This document shows positions 21,568 through 32,188 of a stretch of DNA of 64,000 nt, piece by piece. Source of the DNA: Ceratodon purpureus (taxonomy: Eukaryota; Streptophyta; Bryopsida; Pseudoditrichales; Ditrichaceae); assembly GCA_014871385.1 (NCBI GenBank), contig CM026429.1:12871783-12935782 (forward strand). Direction: 5' to 3'. The position numbers were made by a program, and so were the translations under genes. Each line of letters begins with the position of its first letter. Position 1 is the stretch's first letter. The notes beneath the pieces are model-generated. The model was not told the origin of the DNA and did no database searches. It was given only the letters and a program-made list of their open reading frames with translations.

Positions 21568-22389
21568 ATGGGGTTGGCGCGGAAGGCAGTCGCGGATGCG
21601 TCCATGACGTTCCTGTGGGCGTCCAGCATAGCCTCGCTCGGGGCTGTGGCGAAGGCCATAGCGCCGTCGCTAGGTCTGGATGGCCCACGGACGGTGTATG
21701 TCATATTCGCCTTGGTATCCTTGCACATCTTCTTCTTCGGCTTCCTAGGGGAAGTCCTCGGGGGGGCGAGCTTTAACCCGACGGCCTCGGTGGCCTTCGC
21801 ATACGCGGGGGTGAGCAAGGACGACCTCCTCACGCTCGCCGTTGCCATCCCCGCCCAGATGGTTGGCGCAGTGGGAGGGGTCCTGGCAATCCAGCAGGTC
21901 ATGCCGAAGCAGTACCAGCATATGCTTGAAGGGCCGAAGCTCAAAGTCCCCCTCCAGACCGGCGTGATCGCAGAGGCGATTCTCACGTTCGCCATCACGC
22001 TCATCGTCATGTGGGCGCTCCTGCGTGGCCCTCGCAACCCCATCGCGAAGACGTTCTGCATCATCTTCGCCACCATAGCGCTCGTCGGCGCCGGGGGTGC
22101 GTACACTGGCCCCGCCATGAACCCCGCCAACGCTTTCGCATGGGCGTTCGTGGCCAACCAACACGCGTCGTGGGAGCACTTCGCAGTCTACTGGGTCGGC
22201 CCCATGATCGGCACCATCTTCGCCGTGTGGGCTTTCAACCTGCTCTTCGGCAGCCAGATCGCTCATAATAAAGCTGCAGCTGCGAAAACAACCAAGGCGT
22301 CTATGAAAGAAGATGGGGAAGCAGCGAAGAGCAAGAAGGTGAAGAGCGAAGATTCAGATGACATCTCGAATAAATTGAAGGCATCGTAG
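21568..22389 (+). CDS. SIP1: SIP1-type aquaporin (small basic intrinsic protein)
   Basis: 273-residue MIP-family channel, intact and without introns in the coding region. The first pore box is NPT (residues 70-72, SFNPTAS) instead of NPA, the hallmark of SIP1 proteins; the second is canonical NPA (185-187, GPAMNPANAF). Six hydrophobic segments are visible, with a conserved ALLRGPRNPIAKTF loop and YTGPAMNP before helix 6. The C-terminal ~45 residues are Lys-rich and highly charged (KKVKSEDSDD), as in SIPs, which reside in the ER membrane and conduct water or small solutes. The start at 21568 gives MGLARKAVADASMTFLW, matching the family N-terminus. The coding region is much more GC-rich than its surroundings; a 260-codon antisense ORF over it is a shadow. 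Confidence 0.93.
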   Translation: MGLARKAVADASMTFLWASSIASLGAVAKAIAPSLGLDGPRTVYVIFALVSLHIFFFGFLGEVLGGASFNPTASVAFAYAGVSKDDLLTLAVAIPAQMVGAVGGVLAIQQVMPKQYQHMLEGPKLKVPLQTGVIAEAILTFAITLIVMWALLRGPRNPIAKTFCIIFATIALVGAGGAYTGPAMNPANAFAWAFVANQHASWEHFAVYWVGPMIGTIFAVWAFNLLFGSQIAHNKAAAAKTTKASMKEDGEAAKSKKVKSEDSDDISNKLKAS

Positions 22390-23555
22390 ACCGGTTTCTG
22401 AAAGCAATTTTGTAAAATCCAATTTCTGGTTCGGTTGTCTATTATGTGACCGCCATCCATTTTATTACTTGTATCTCATATTCTTGTACAGGATCTAATG
22501 GTCAGAATTTTTCAATTATTCTTGTGCGACGTTCAGCATAGTTACCGACTAGTAATATAGATTGCGTTCTGTCCATTCTTCATAATTTTTTCTTATTTCT
22601 AGTCCTATCATGCAATCTGTTTAGTTACCGCAACATAGATAGCGTTCTACCCATTCTTCATTCACGGACTGTGTTTAGACATGTAAGTACACATGTCGGC
22701 TTGAATCTGAAGAAATTGAGAACATCACTGAGTACGCTACCTAAAACTTTGAAGTTTTCGATGACTCTGGTAATCAGTTGGTCTCAACAAATCACCTAAA
22801 TATTGTTCTGGATGAGCTGATTTGGCTTTTGATTGAGTTCGTTTATCTTTGATAATGCAGACACAGTCTACACTGTCTTTCGTCATGAACAAAAATGTTG
22901 TTTAGAGAGGACTGGATGGACTTGTGTTCAGAGTCACTGGTTGTCGGATACTTGTAGAGGTCTGATTATTCTGGATCGGTATCTTTGCACACAGAAGTAG
23001 GGCAATGAGGTACATGCCACTTCATAGTGTGGAAGGTGAAGAGCACCTCTTGGACGTGTGAGAATATGCATGCATCAGTTTTACACGAATTACAGAACGT
23101 TCACAATGGAATCAGATATGCTGACCTTGTAGCATGGACGTACTTATGATGTGTGCTATCAATGAGTAGCAGGCTGAAGTTCAATATGCCCTTCAAATGC
23201 AATGCTACAGCATATGCCCTTGGACAGACTCTTGATTCACGCCAGAGCTACACTTCTTCTACAGTGGTTTGTAAGGTAGTGGCATTTAGGTTTTGCCAAC
23301 TTACGTTCTGCTGGATCTGGTACACCACCGGCCTGCCGGTAGCTTAGCTGGAAGAGACCGATCAGAATCAGGATCCTCTGAGCTGGCCCTGCACAAGTTT
23401 GTGAAATGTCGACAAAATTGTTCCGTTTGTCAAGCGCTTGTTCCGTTTGTTCAAATCCGACCAATTTCTCCTTAAAGTAAATTATCTTCCTCTCTTATGA
23501 TTGATGTTTGGATTCTCCGGTGCTCATGTTAGGATGTGTGGTCATCTAAGCGAAG
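22390..23555. other. 3' flank of SIP1, no gene seen
   Basis: The first ~150 bp are probably the 3' UTR. The remainder has only short ORFs without motifs. Confidence 0.4.
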
Positions 23556-23565
23556 AAAGTGAACA

Positions 23566-23965
23566 AAAAAGGGTGGAGGTGTTGAAGCCTTTATCAAATT
23601 ATCAAGTGCTTATCAAGTGTCTGAGACTTTGCCATCTGCAGAGGTTTTGACAAAGATGGGCGCTCCACGAAAGAATGACTGCGTTTCAAGTTATCACAGA
23701 AGCTAATCCATTCTTGTTTGGGAGTACTCAACCACTGGATATGGCATAATGTAAGCCAAAATTAAAGGCCTCCTTTGATTCTACTGGGTCTTTGTGGAAG
23801 ACCAAGTTGTCTCTTGAAGGGAAGACAGCTGGGATTTTTGGAAGCCAAGCTGGAGGATGAAAGACTACTGTACAAGTATTGCAGAGATGGGTTTTCCTTC
23901 TTCTGGATCATACAACTTTCAATTTTCCACGTGTGGATTTGAAACGAGAATGGGAGAGAGAGATG
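23566..23965 (+). pseudogene. FQR1/WrbA-like NAD(P)H:quinone reductase fragment, copy A (broken)
   Basis: Across shifting frames this reads in order: GVEA (about 23578), YQVSETLPSAEVLTKMGAPRKND (23610-23685), then after a frameshift ITEANPFLFGSTQPLDMA (23695-23748), a stop, ASFDSTGSLWKTKLSLEGKTAGIFGSQAGG (23769-23857), and another stop. This is the order of the flavodoxin-like quinone reductase family (Q-PETL, KM-APPKSD, ITPNELAEADGFLFGFPTRFG, AFLDATGGLW, LAGKPAGIFYSTGSQGGGQETT). The family carries out two-electron quinone reduction with FMN. At least two stops and one frameshift exclude function. No introns appear between the blocks, so a processed copy is possible. Confidence 0.8.
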
Positions 23966-24060
23966 AACTTCAGTCTTCGAAGGAGACCGCCGTGAATTAA
24001 GTGTCTGTTCGATCTACCCCCAATCCAAAGCCCACAGGACAAAGGTATGGAAGTAAAGAT
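23930..24060 (+). repeat. dispersed repeat, copy at 23930-24060
   Basis: The portion around CGTGAATTAAGTGTCTGTTCGATC and CCCACAGGACAAAGGTATG is matched at 26175-26275 (CGTGAATTAAATGTTTGTTTGATC, TCCACAGGACAAAGGTATG). Same orientation, about 2.2 kb apart, flanking the transposon-split pseudogene. Nature unknown. Confidence 0.5.
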
Positions 24061-24629
24061 CTACTCCTTCCTTTCGAGAGTAGATTGAAACGAGAATGAC
24101 AAGCTTTGTTGTTTTGGAAACCTTTGATGGAATGGTTGAGATTAATTGTCTAAAACGTGACCTTCTGAAAATTTGAAACTAATGTATTGTTAATTGATTT
24201 CTTAAAAAGATTGTGTGCTCCAAAATAATGGGTGGTTCTCTAATGTAGAATGTGTTGTCACTAAAAAAATCCACTAAAATTTTCCAAACTATGATATTTC
24301 CAAACTTTTAGTACCCAGTAATACACATTGCCCTCTTCTTAATGACAAGGGGCCCCCAAGCAGGATTGCCATTGGTGATCACTTGTAAATATTTTGTTGA
24401 TGAAAAAAAAAAACATTTAAAAAAAAAGACAATCTAAATTTATATTAATGGGGCCCATCAAGCTAAATTGGAGTCCTTGGTTACAAAAAAACATCAAATC
24501 TACTAAAAAGCTTGATGCATTCCTCCTAAATTTAAAAACAACAAGGGGAAGAGGGAGAGGACATGCCCATTAAGACAAAGATGAGGTTTATTCCCCAGGC
24601 TTTTGGTACATTCATCTCATACCCCTTGT

Positions 24630-25765
24630 ATCTTTGGTGTGGTGGCTAGACCACTATCAATCGGCTGACACATCATGGGATGCTCTACATACCGTAGGTG
24701 GAGGGCTGGTTTGACACTAAATAATTCAAAAATTATAAGTTGAATTTTATTTGAAATTATTACTTATTATTGCCGGAATCAATCTAAAATACAGTAAGCA
24801 TTTGACGAAATAAATTAAATTCATTAGGTTCAACCCTAAATGGATGGTATGTGTGAGATTCATTGAGGAGAAGGTGCTCCTTTTGTAATCAAACCCACTT
24901 ACATTAGTCCACAAAGAGTATGGATTAAGACGTAGCAAGACTCTAGGTGACGTTTTTGAAATGTGTTGTATACAGATTTTTGGAGTCCAATTAAGCATAG
25001 AAGATGAAGTTTAATGGAATTGTGTCAAACTTAAAAAAGTTGAGAAACCAAGCCTTCTTCCACTTCCAACAAATTTTGTGTTAAAATAAATTTTATGCAA
25101 AAGATATAGACGAAAAAACATTGTAAAGGTCTATGTGTCAAACTGCGTTTCTAACAGTTTTTCAAAGCTCAATTGTGCTTAGAGGATCAACTTTTTTGGA
25201 ATTGTTTTGGTCTAAGAAAATCTTAGGAATCAAGTACTCTTTCACCTCCAACAAACTTTATGTCATTTGAAGACTTTATGCAAAAGCTATGCATGTTATA
25301 AAAATAAAGACTAACTAGGTGCTTCACTTTAAAGTTCATATATTCCACATGGATTGTTGCCAATACAACTCCACTCCACTTGTATAAATTACATAGCATT
25401 CTTAGAACTCCACACTCAAATCTCACATGCTAACTTGTTGTAAAAGACTTGGGCTTGACAACATGACAGAATTTATAATTTTAAGGAAAAAATTGCCAAA
25501 ATGATCAAAATTATTATTTTTAGGTGTCAAACCTGTTTTTTCCACTTTAATTAATTATTTGACAAACAAGTGTCGAACCAGCCCTCCACCTATGGTATCC
25601 CAATTCCAACTTGTGGTGTTTGGATATTCAAGTTCAATTAGCCAAGGGGAGATGCACCTCACATTGCTGGAACTTTTGCAGGAGATGGAACATGGATACC
25701 TTCTGAAACACATTCATGGGTCAGTTGACTGCAACAGTCTTGCAAACATGTTTGGCAAGGAAATA
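24630..25765 (+). pseudogene. FQR1/WrbA-like fragment, copy B, split by a transposon
   Basis: The left part (about 24630-24690) reads GG, stop, TTINRLTHHGMLYIP, which corresponds to QETT..QLVHHGMLFVP of the family. The sequence then enters a transposon (24691-25600). On the far side the reading resumes: IPTCGVWIFKF, RGDAPHIAGTFAGDGTWIPSETH (about 25600-25705), matching the family's GAGTFAGDGSRQPTE end, followed by a degraded C-terminus. It contains stops and frame changes. Whether copies A and B are one gene broken by repeat insertions or two fragments is open; A stops and B begins at about the same point of the protein (the GGG-QETT motif), which suggests one gene. Confidence 0.7.
24691..25602. 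mobile_element. TIR DNA transposon (non-autonomous) inside the FQR1-like pseudogene
   Basis: Terminal inverted repeats of about 30 bp: ACCGTAGGTGGAGGGCTGG..GACAC at the left and GTGTCGAACCAGCCCTCCACC-TATGGT at the right, with few mismatches. Length about 0.9 kb. Internally, two related segments (about 24820-25110 and 25120-25300) share the blocks CCACTTCCAACAAA..TTTTATGCAAAAG and CACCTCCAACAAA..TTTATGCAAAAG, an internal direct duplication. No transposase ORF. Target duplication uncertain. Confidence 0.65.
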
Positions 25766-25874
25766 AAGCAAATAACACAGAGGCAGTTGAAGTCAATTGC
25801 ATTCTTACACAAAGGATCTTTAGAATATTTAGTGAATATAAAAATCAAATTCTATGACAACCTTTACTCCTGAG

Positions 25875-26072
25875 TCCTCACCTTCAGAGGTTGAGGCCAA
25901 TGTTAATTCCTCCATCAATGAGAATAGGATATTAACCCTTTATTGGCCTCAGCCATCCAGGCTTGGCTCCTGCTCCTCACCTTCAGAGGTTGAGGCCAAT
26001 GTTAATTCCTCCATCAATGAGAATAGGATATTAACCCTTTATTGGCCTCAGCCATCCAGGCTTGGCTCCTTC
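25875..26072 (+). repeat. 99-bp direct tandem duplication (two units)
   Basis: Units 25875-25973 and 25974-26072 are virtually identical (each starts TCCTCACCTTCAGAGG and ends CAGGCTTGGCTCC). The 99-bp period keeps an ORF open with a 33-residue repeat. A second small array follows at 26078-26170: TTGCCCTTATCACAATTTGATCAATGTAATGCA twice, and GATCAATGTAATGCATGAA-type pieces. Confidence 0.9.
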
Positions 26073-26299
26073 TGTAAATTTGCCCTTATCACAATTTGAT
26101 CAATGTAATGCATTTGCCCTTATCACAATTTGATCAATGTAATGCATGAATTTGATCAATGTAATGCATGAAGATAGAAAAAACTTTGGTCACCAAAGGA
26201 GGCCAACGTGAATTAAATGTTTGTTTGATCCACCCCCATCTAATGTCCACAGGACAAAGGTATGAAAGTTGTAATACATGAATGTCAAAGTCAATAATA

Positions 26300-26900
26300 T
26301 AAATTGCAAATGACTGCCTTGATGAATTGCACATGATTTTGATTGGAAATTCTCTTACATGAACAAACTGTTGTTCCTCCTATGAACTCAAAAATTTCAA
26401 TCAAATGTGAAAAAACTATAAATAGACCTATGATCATACAATTTTAATGTATGTTATTTCAAAGTTTTAAGAATGTATGGAATGGAAACACCATTACACT
26501 AAGCAACAATGCTGAGTTATAGGTAAGTTAGATTCAAGTTCTACAAGTATGATATCATTTATTCTAAATATTGGAAAGATATAATTAATCAATTATTCCA
26601 AACTAAATTTCAACCAAAAAAAAAATCACCTATAATTCAAATCTAGTTTTTTGAATCTACTCAAATAATTTGAAATCCATTCAAATAATGATATTACCTT
26701 CATTCATCAACAAAAGTTTTTAGAAGAGACACTGAAAAATATTTAGAATACATTTTAGAATTAGTCTATACAAAATTTTAACTCGTTTTATAACATAGAT
26801 ATAAATGGGTAAACTTGTTTTTAGATGAAAGCATTTTGAGCATGATATCGTATGTCAATAGCAAGTCTGTTCACCGTTGGATGAGTGTGTTTATATTTTA
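26300..26900. other. AT-rich spacer, no gene seen
   Basis: No ORF or structure recognised. Confidence 0.4.
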
Positions 26901-26929
26901 GATAAGAGTCATCTTCCAAAAAATTTAAT

Positions 26930-27285
26930 TGTTTGACATTATTTTGAAAAGAACAAAAATCATTATTTTTCTAATTTTAACATTAAGATCTTCAATTATA
27001 TTATTGTACTAGATAGCTCAATGAATTTCATCATAATCAACCATAGAGATAGAAGATTATAGCGATTGAAATTTGAAAACAAACTTTTTTGACACAATTT
27101 TTGACTAGGTCGTCACACTCTAACTTTATTTCCCTTCAGTTTTTTGCATTATGCATTTCAGAGTCTATGGTGCATGACAAAAAAGACTAAGTTAGCTTAT
27201 TGTATAAAAAAATTATAAACTAAAAACAAGTGTAGCATGTTGAAAACAATATTTTTATTGAATTGAATGCAAAAGAATGCTAATT
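26930..27285 (+). mobile_element. fragment of the TTAA-element family (related to copy 4)
   Basis: About 350 bp aligns with 39540-39860: AAAAATCATTATTTT..CTAATT, GATCTTCAA, GAGATAGAAGATTATAGC.ATTGAAATTT, AAACAAACTTTTTTGACA, TTTTGACTAGGT, and AAGTGTAGCATGTTGAAAACAATATTTTTATT. No terminal CCCCTAAAG or TTAA ends are seen, so it is a truncated piece. Confidence 0.7.
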
Positions 27286-27535
27286 TAAGCTCAAAAAGTT
27301 CTACCCGTTTGAAGAGTGCCCTAGAATGTGACGACACCAATTTGTCAACAAGATAGTCCTTTGGAAAATACAAAACTGCCAGCTGATTATTGCTAGCCTC
27401 ATTTGATTTCGAATCTCACGAAAGAAAAGAAAAAAAATTGCAAAATCACAGTGTGCATGTGGTTTAGATGTATATACGTACTTAATTGTAAAATTATATT
27501 GTCCTAATAATAAAGCAGACAAAAAAGAACAAGGC

Positions 27536-28723
27536 ATGTTAGTTCATAGACAAGACAACGGAAAGGTATTTGTATTCAAGATGTCAGTTGACCGTCCTGA
27601 GAGTGGCGTAGATTTGGTGAAGCGGATGCAACCGGGCGGTGATCTCCAGGACTGCTGGATCATGTTTGATCACGTGAAGCGTGTTGCTAGCTGGACCACC
27701 ATCGTATGCCAGGTGTACGACAACAAATACTGCAAAGTAATGACAATAGCCCTTTGTGACATGCAGTCTCAGGATGCAGAAGCGCAAGAGTTATTTTGGG
27801 TTCAATTGAACAGAGTGATGCGCAAAAATGGAGTGAAGAATACAAACTTTAATGGTTTTATGGCTGATAGAACCGGAGCGAATTGACACGTTGTCCAAAA
27901 AGTATACGGCAGTGGAGATCCTTACGTACCCATGGAGGACAGAGTGCGCACATGTTTGTTTCATTGGACAAAGTGCCTTCAACAAAAGACCTCAAGACAC
28001 ATACTACTCGGATTCCAAGACCAATACATTATCATGTGCAAAGGATGGAAGAACTCAAGACGAAGCAGAGGCGCAGTACAACATCATTCGTCGATGGTGG
28101 CTATCTTGACGGAAGAAGGCAGGCGGACACTGAATGATTGAAGGTGTTTTGGCACTTCCGGTACAGGAAATGGGGCGGCTCCATGCAGCTGGTATGTTTC
28201 ACAGGATTACTTACATCTTTGTTTTGCAAAATTCTGTTTTTAGTTAGTGTCGCAAACATCATTGGTAATTTACAAAGCTTTAATTTATGTAGGACCTCAC
28301 TCTTGACGAGAGAGCGGACATGCCATCTTGCAACCTGGTAGAAACAATCCATAACCAATGGCTTGAGCAATCTAGGAATACGATGACGTGTCTATATGAA
28401 GCTACAGTGGACGACCTCATCTCCACCTTCATGCAGTGCACAAACTACAGATTCTGGTTGAAAGGAGGGATTCAAAGGAGGAAAAGGATCGGATAAGGCT
28501 GAGCTGCGATTACGCCATGCCCAACGCTCTGGAGACCCCAAGCTGATTGCTGAGGCAGTGAAGTCATATCTAGGGGCTGAAGATCTTTTGACCAAGAAGC
28601 GAGGCCTGGAAGGTGCAGAGATTTTTGGTTCTCCAAGACGACGGGGACCTCAAGGTTCACCTACAAACACAAAACTTGGAGCTAGTCAAAACCAAAGTAT
28701 AGGATTCAAGGTAGGAGTATGAG
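27536..28723 (+). pseudogene. transposase-like gene of an uncharacterised plant family, broken
   Basis: One frame runs 27536-28140 with TGA codons exactly where a Trp is expected (27884-27886, after RTGAN, and 28135-28137, after TLND). Visible motifs: GGDLQDCWIMFDHVKRV, CQVYDNKYCKVMTIALCDM, FNGFMADRTGAN, PMEDRVRTCLFHWTK, HFRYRKWGG. After a frame change an intron-like gap (GTATGT...TTATGTAG, about 28189-28293) precedes DLTLDERADMPSCNLVE, TVDDLISTFMQCTNYRFWLKGG and a Lys-rich tail (LRHAQRSGDPKLI..., KSYLGAEDLL). I know this set of motifs as a repeated, uncharacterised protein family in seed-free plant genomes; it looks like a DDE or MULE-type transposase but I cannot place it firmly. Confidence 0.6.
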
Positions 28724-29880
28724 CATATCCAAGTAGAAAAAGAAGTGCATGAAGCCAAAAACTTATGGTTTTGCATTTCCGGGGTTTCATCGTCCCGAAA
28801 TTTTGTGACAATTTTGCAATATGAATACAAGTATCATCATCAATGTATGTTCTGATACCTTACCAATATGATTTGTTCACTCTTGAATTTATAGTAGTAT
28901 ACATTTTAACAATTTTGTCATAGTTAAACAATTTTGTTCATAAGTTTGAGAAGATAGATAATCTAGTAGTGTGTTGATGAGTCAAAATTGTAGAAACACT
29001 ACTTTTGCTTCTATTAGCTGTAGTTATCGAATTCACGATATTGAAGATGAAATTGATGTTGAACTTCATATCATATGAACTGCAATTTGTAATTACATTG
29101 TATGTTATTCTTGTGAAGATGCTCCAATTCCCACTTTTAAATCAAAATCAAAAGCTTCATCAATATCTACATCTTTTCTAAACAAAATCATTCATATACC
29201 CATAATTAGAAATGTTTCCTTATCTCATTTGGTTCTTTTATATATTTGATATTACATGCATTTTTGAATTCTTGAAGGATTCGGAGGTACATTGCTAAAC
29301 TTGCTTCTCAACAGTAAAAGACCAAAAGATAATTTTGTTACGAGTAAATTAAAAAGATCCATATTAGAAAACTCACAGTCTTTCTTGCAATAACAAAGTT
29401 ACCAATGAAGGTTGAATATACCAATTCTAAGTAAAAATAGTAATATAAAAAACATCTCCGTCCAACATTGGGCATGTTGATGCCACAAAAGTACATCAAA
29501 ATAATTGTGAGAAAGTGTTCACAAAAATCCCGAGCGCAAAGTAAATGTGGCATTAGGACGGAATTGTGAAAAAAAAAAAAAAAAACAGCTCCTTTGAAGG
29601 TTTGCGTTGAACTGTGAATTAAGCCTACAATCACTCCGTTAGTTACCAAAAACAGGTTTACAATAATAAAGTAATAAAATTCCCTTCAAACTAGACTAAA
29701 CACTTAAAATAAAGCATGTGCAACCAATGAAACTTCTCCTAATAGTAGGATGATTGTGCAACAATCTCGTCACATTTGATGCAATGCGAGAATAACTTAC
29801 ATTCTCTTTGTAGGATCCCATTGTTTCACCTTAGCTCACTGCATATATAAACCTTTGAGTTCTCGTAAACCCCAGCAGAT
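28724..29880. other. AT-rich spacer, no gene seen
   Basis: Short ORFs only, with a poly(A) run of about 17 at 29568-29585. Nothing else recognised. Confidence 0.4.
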
Positions 29881-29890
29881 AAACCTACAT

Positions 29891-30128
29891 GTGAAATAAA
29901 TGTACATTTTGGTCCGAAATGACCCTAAACTACCAGATGATGGACTTGGGTACCCTTTGGTTGTTGCTAGGGGACCAAGGGATTGGCAGTTCGATTCCAA
30001 TCGGCTGTAAAATCTCACTTGTACCGGATGGATAATCCAACGATGGGTTGCAAAAACAACTTGTCCACTTCGCCGTGGATTGCTAAAAGTAACCCGTGTC
30101 TCTCCCAAAAAAAACAAAAAAACAAAAA
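29891..30128 (+). mobile_element. tRNA-type SINE with target-site duplication
   Basis: A B-box-like element AGTTCGATTCC (about 29990-30000) differs from the pol III B-box consensus at one position. The unit ends in an A-rich tail (AAAAAAAACAAAAAAACAAAAAAA, about 30106-30128). Direct repeats AAACCTACAT flank it at 29881-29890 and 30129-30138, giving a 10-bp target duplication. Length about 238 bp, no coding capacity. The A box is not convincing. Confidence 0.65.
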
Positions 30129-30641
30129 AAACCTACATTTGATGACTAATTTGAATGAATTAAATACTAGATGAAAGTAAAGAGGATTCGGACCTTGTAG
30201 TCGCTAATGAATCTTTCTGCGTCACCGGAGCCTGCAAGGGATGTGCACTACACATGCAGTTCTTAGTCAGAAACTTTGATTCAGAATTGCTTTACTCGTT
30301 TGAAAGCTGGGACGTTGAACCGTTACAATAGTTTTCACCTGTATGGTCCGATTCCGAGCAGTAGACCCCCGGTGACGACCCGAATGTGCTGAATGATGTG
30401 GTGACAATCGAAGGTATGTGGAAGTTTTGACATAAGGAGAAGCAATACAAGTTACACATAAATTTTAGCTTCCAGCCCACAAGTCGAGCAATAGCTTAAA
30501 CTTACCATTATAGGTCGACTTACAATTACGATTCATTATACACAATTACAAAGAACGATTTAATGTTCATGTCAATGATTGGGAAGTGCAACACACTGAA
30601 TGAAAATAAAGTAAATAAGCTGTCTATTTCAGGGTTCTTAA

Positions 30642-30866
30642 CCCCTGAAGGGACTATGAGCCCTTTCCGGCCGTACATACTGTATGCTATTTTCACGTAT
30701 TTGAGTAGCAAGCACTTTTCAAAGCTTTCCGTGAGTAACTGCAATATTGTGGGCGACAGAAAAACGCATTCAACAGTATACACTCATTTCAATTACTGCA
30801 AAATTACAGCTGCGGTATGAGCTACAATACGGGCCGTATGCTCAGACCTCAAGGGACGTTCAGGGG
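30642..30866. mobile_element. 225-bp TTAA-flanked MITE
   Basis: TTAA at 30638-30641 and 30867-30870. Ends CCCCTGAAGGGAC and the inverted GGGACGTTCAGGGG. The terminal inverted repeat (CCCCTGAA) is close to CCCCTAAA of the larger TTAA family, but the interior (CGGCCGTACATACTG, ACGGGCCGTATGCTC) is different and partly self-complementary. No coding capacity; a plausible second, shorter family mobilised by the same kind of transposase. Confidence 0.75.
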
Positions 30867-30879
30867 TTAATTAATACCT

Positions 30880-31900
30880 TACTCAACACTGCATTACCTC
30901 TACTTTTATTGAACTTGCTACAAGATACCGAGCACTCGGGACCTGTCAGTGACAATGTCAATCGCATGAATACTGTCAGCAATTCAAAAAATGGAAAAAT
31001 GCAATCAAGAAGCTTCAGCATCTATTGCACATGCACCTTTGTGAGCTATCTAAGATTCAAAATAGAAGCCCATCTATCCTATGGGTCACAACTCTTATCT
31101 TCAAAAATATATCACACTACAAACCCTCCCACTTAGTTGCGGCTGGAGTGAATCATTTTGGGTTCCTTAGAGCGATGATGACAGAATCCCCTCGTAAAAA
31201 CATCTTATTGATGAAGCGGACCTTGTTCACAGGCTTTGGCTTTCTTCCTGCCCTTACCAGCAAACGTTAGCGTCCAACTCTAGGGCATGTCGTCAAACAT
31301 CACAAGATTCTATATATGATCCTTATCAATCCCAAAACAGAATCTTAAGAGCGGAAACCTTTGCAAGACTTCGAGGCACAGTGCTGGAGTACGTCTGTGC
31401 AAGCTAATCACGTGCAGGCGTTGGGATTCGAACCTTGGTCTCTACGGGCACAGCAGTGAACCCTGACGTTCGCGGCTCATGGGGAACTCTGGGAACGTCA
31501 TCACTACCTTCAGGTCCCATAATAAAAATCAGAATGTTTTATAATTAATGTAGGTATGCCAATGACCGCACATGCATACTTCAAAACCTTCCCATGGACA
31601 ATCAAGAAACTTACAAGGTCTCTAATTTTGTGAGAGTTTAGTTTGTGAGATTGGGATTTACCTCAAAAAAACAACATTAAAAAAAAATTATTACAAATTT
31701 TTTTATAGCATGTTAAAGAGCGAGGATTAGAATTTCATCTGATATTGAGTCTCAGCCCTTCACCGCACAGTGTGCGGTACCTGTGCGGTAGCTGTCTGGT
31801 GGAGTTCCCTTCAAGTTCCCATTCGAATTATCCTTGTTCCCACTATGACAGAATTGGATGATATCTGTTCGAAAGGATGATGCTTTTTGTTAGGTCGTCT
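30880..31900. other. spacer; possible degraded tRNA-derived sequence near 31427
   Basis: On the minus strand GGTTCGAATCCC (about 31427-31438) is a perfect B box, but no A box or tRNA fold was found around it. At 31770-31795 GCACAGTGTGCGGTACCTGTGCGG is a short inverted/direct GCGG motif. No gene. Confidence 0.3.
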
Positions 31901-32188
31901 CTCCCAGAATGTTTACCGTTAGATCGTCTCTCCCGTTTTCGTCTGTGAGCTTGAGGCTCCCACACACCCTCAAGCTTTCATGGTCTCGGATTTCTTCTCT
32001 CCCACTAACGGCAGCTCTTTTCTCCTACAAACGGCTGGAGCTTGCAAGCTTGCGTGCTCACCTGAGATGCGGAGGAGGGTGGGATTTTTAGTTTTGAGTT
32101 TTTATGCGGGATTATTGAGTTCGGTTGTAAAAGTTTTGGGGTTTTGGATTGGTTTTGACGAGTTTGTGTGGTTTCGGTCGGTGTGCAG

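Noticed and set aside
21375..22157. 260-codon antisense ORF over the SIP1 gene
   Set aside because: Shadow of the GC-rich aquaporin frame; composition mirrors the sense codons.
31427..31438. tRNA gene on the minus strand
   Set aside because: A perfect B box is present but no A box, cloverleaf or acceptor stem could be built around it.
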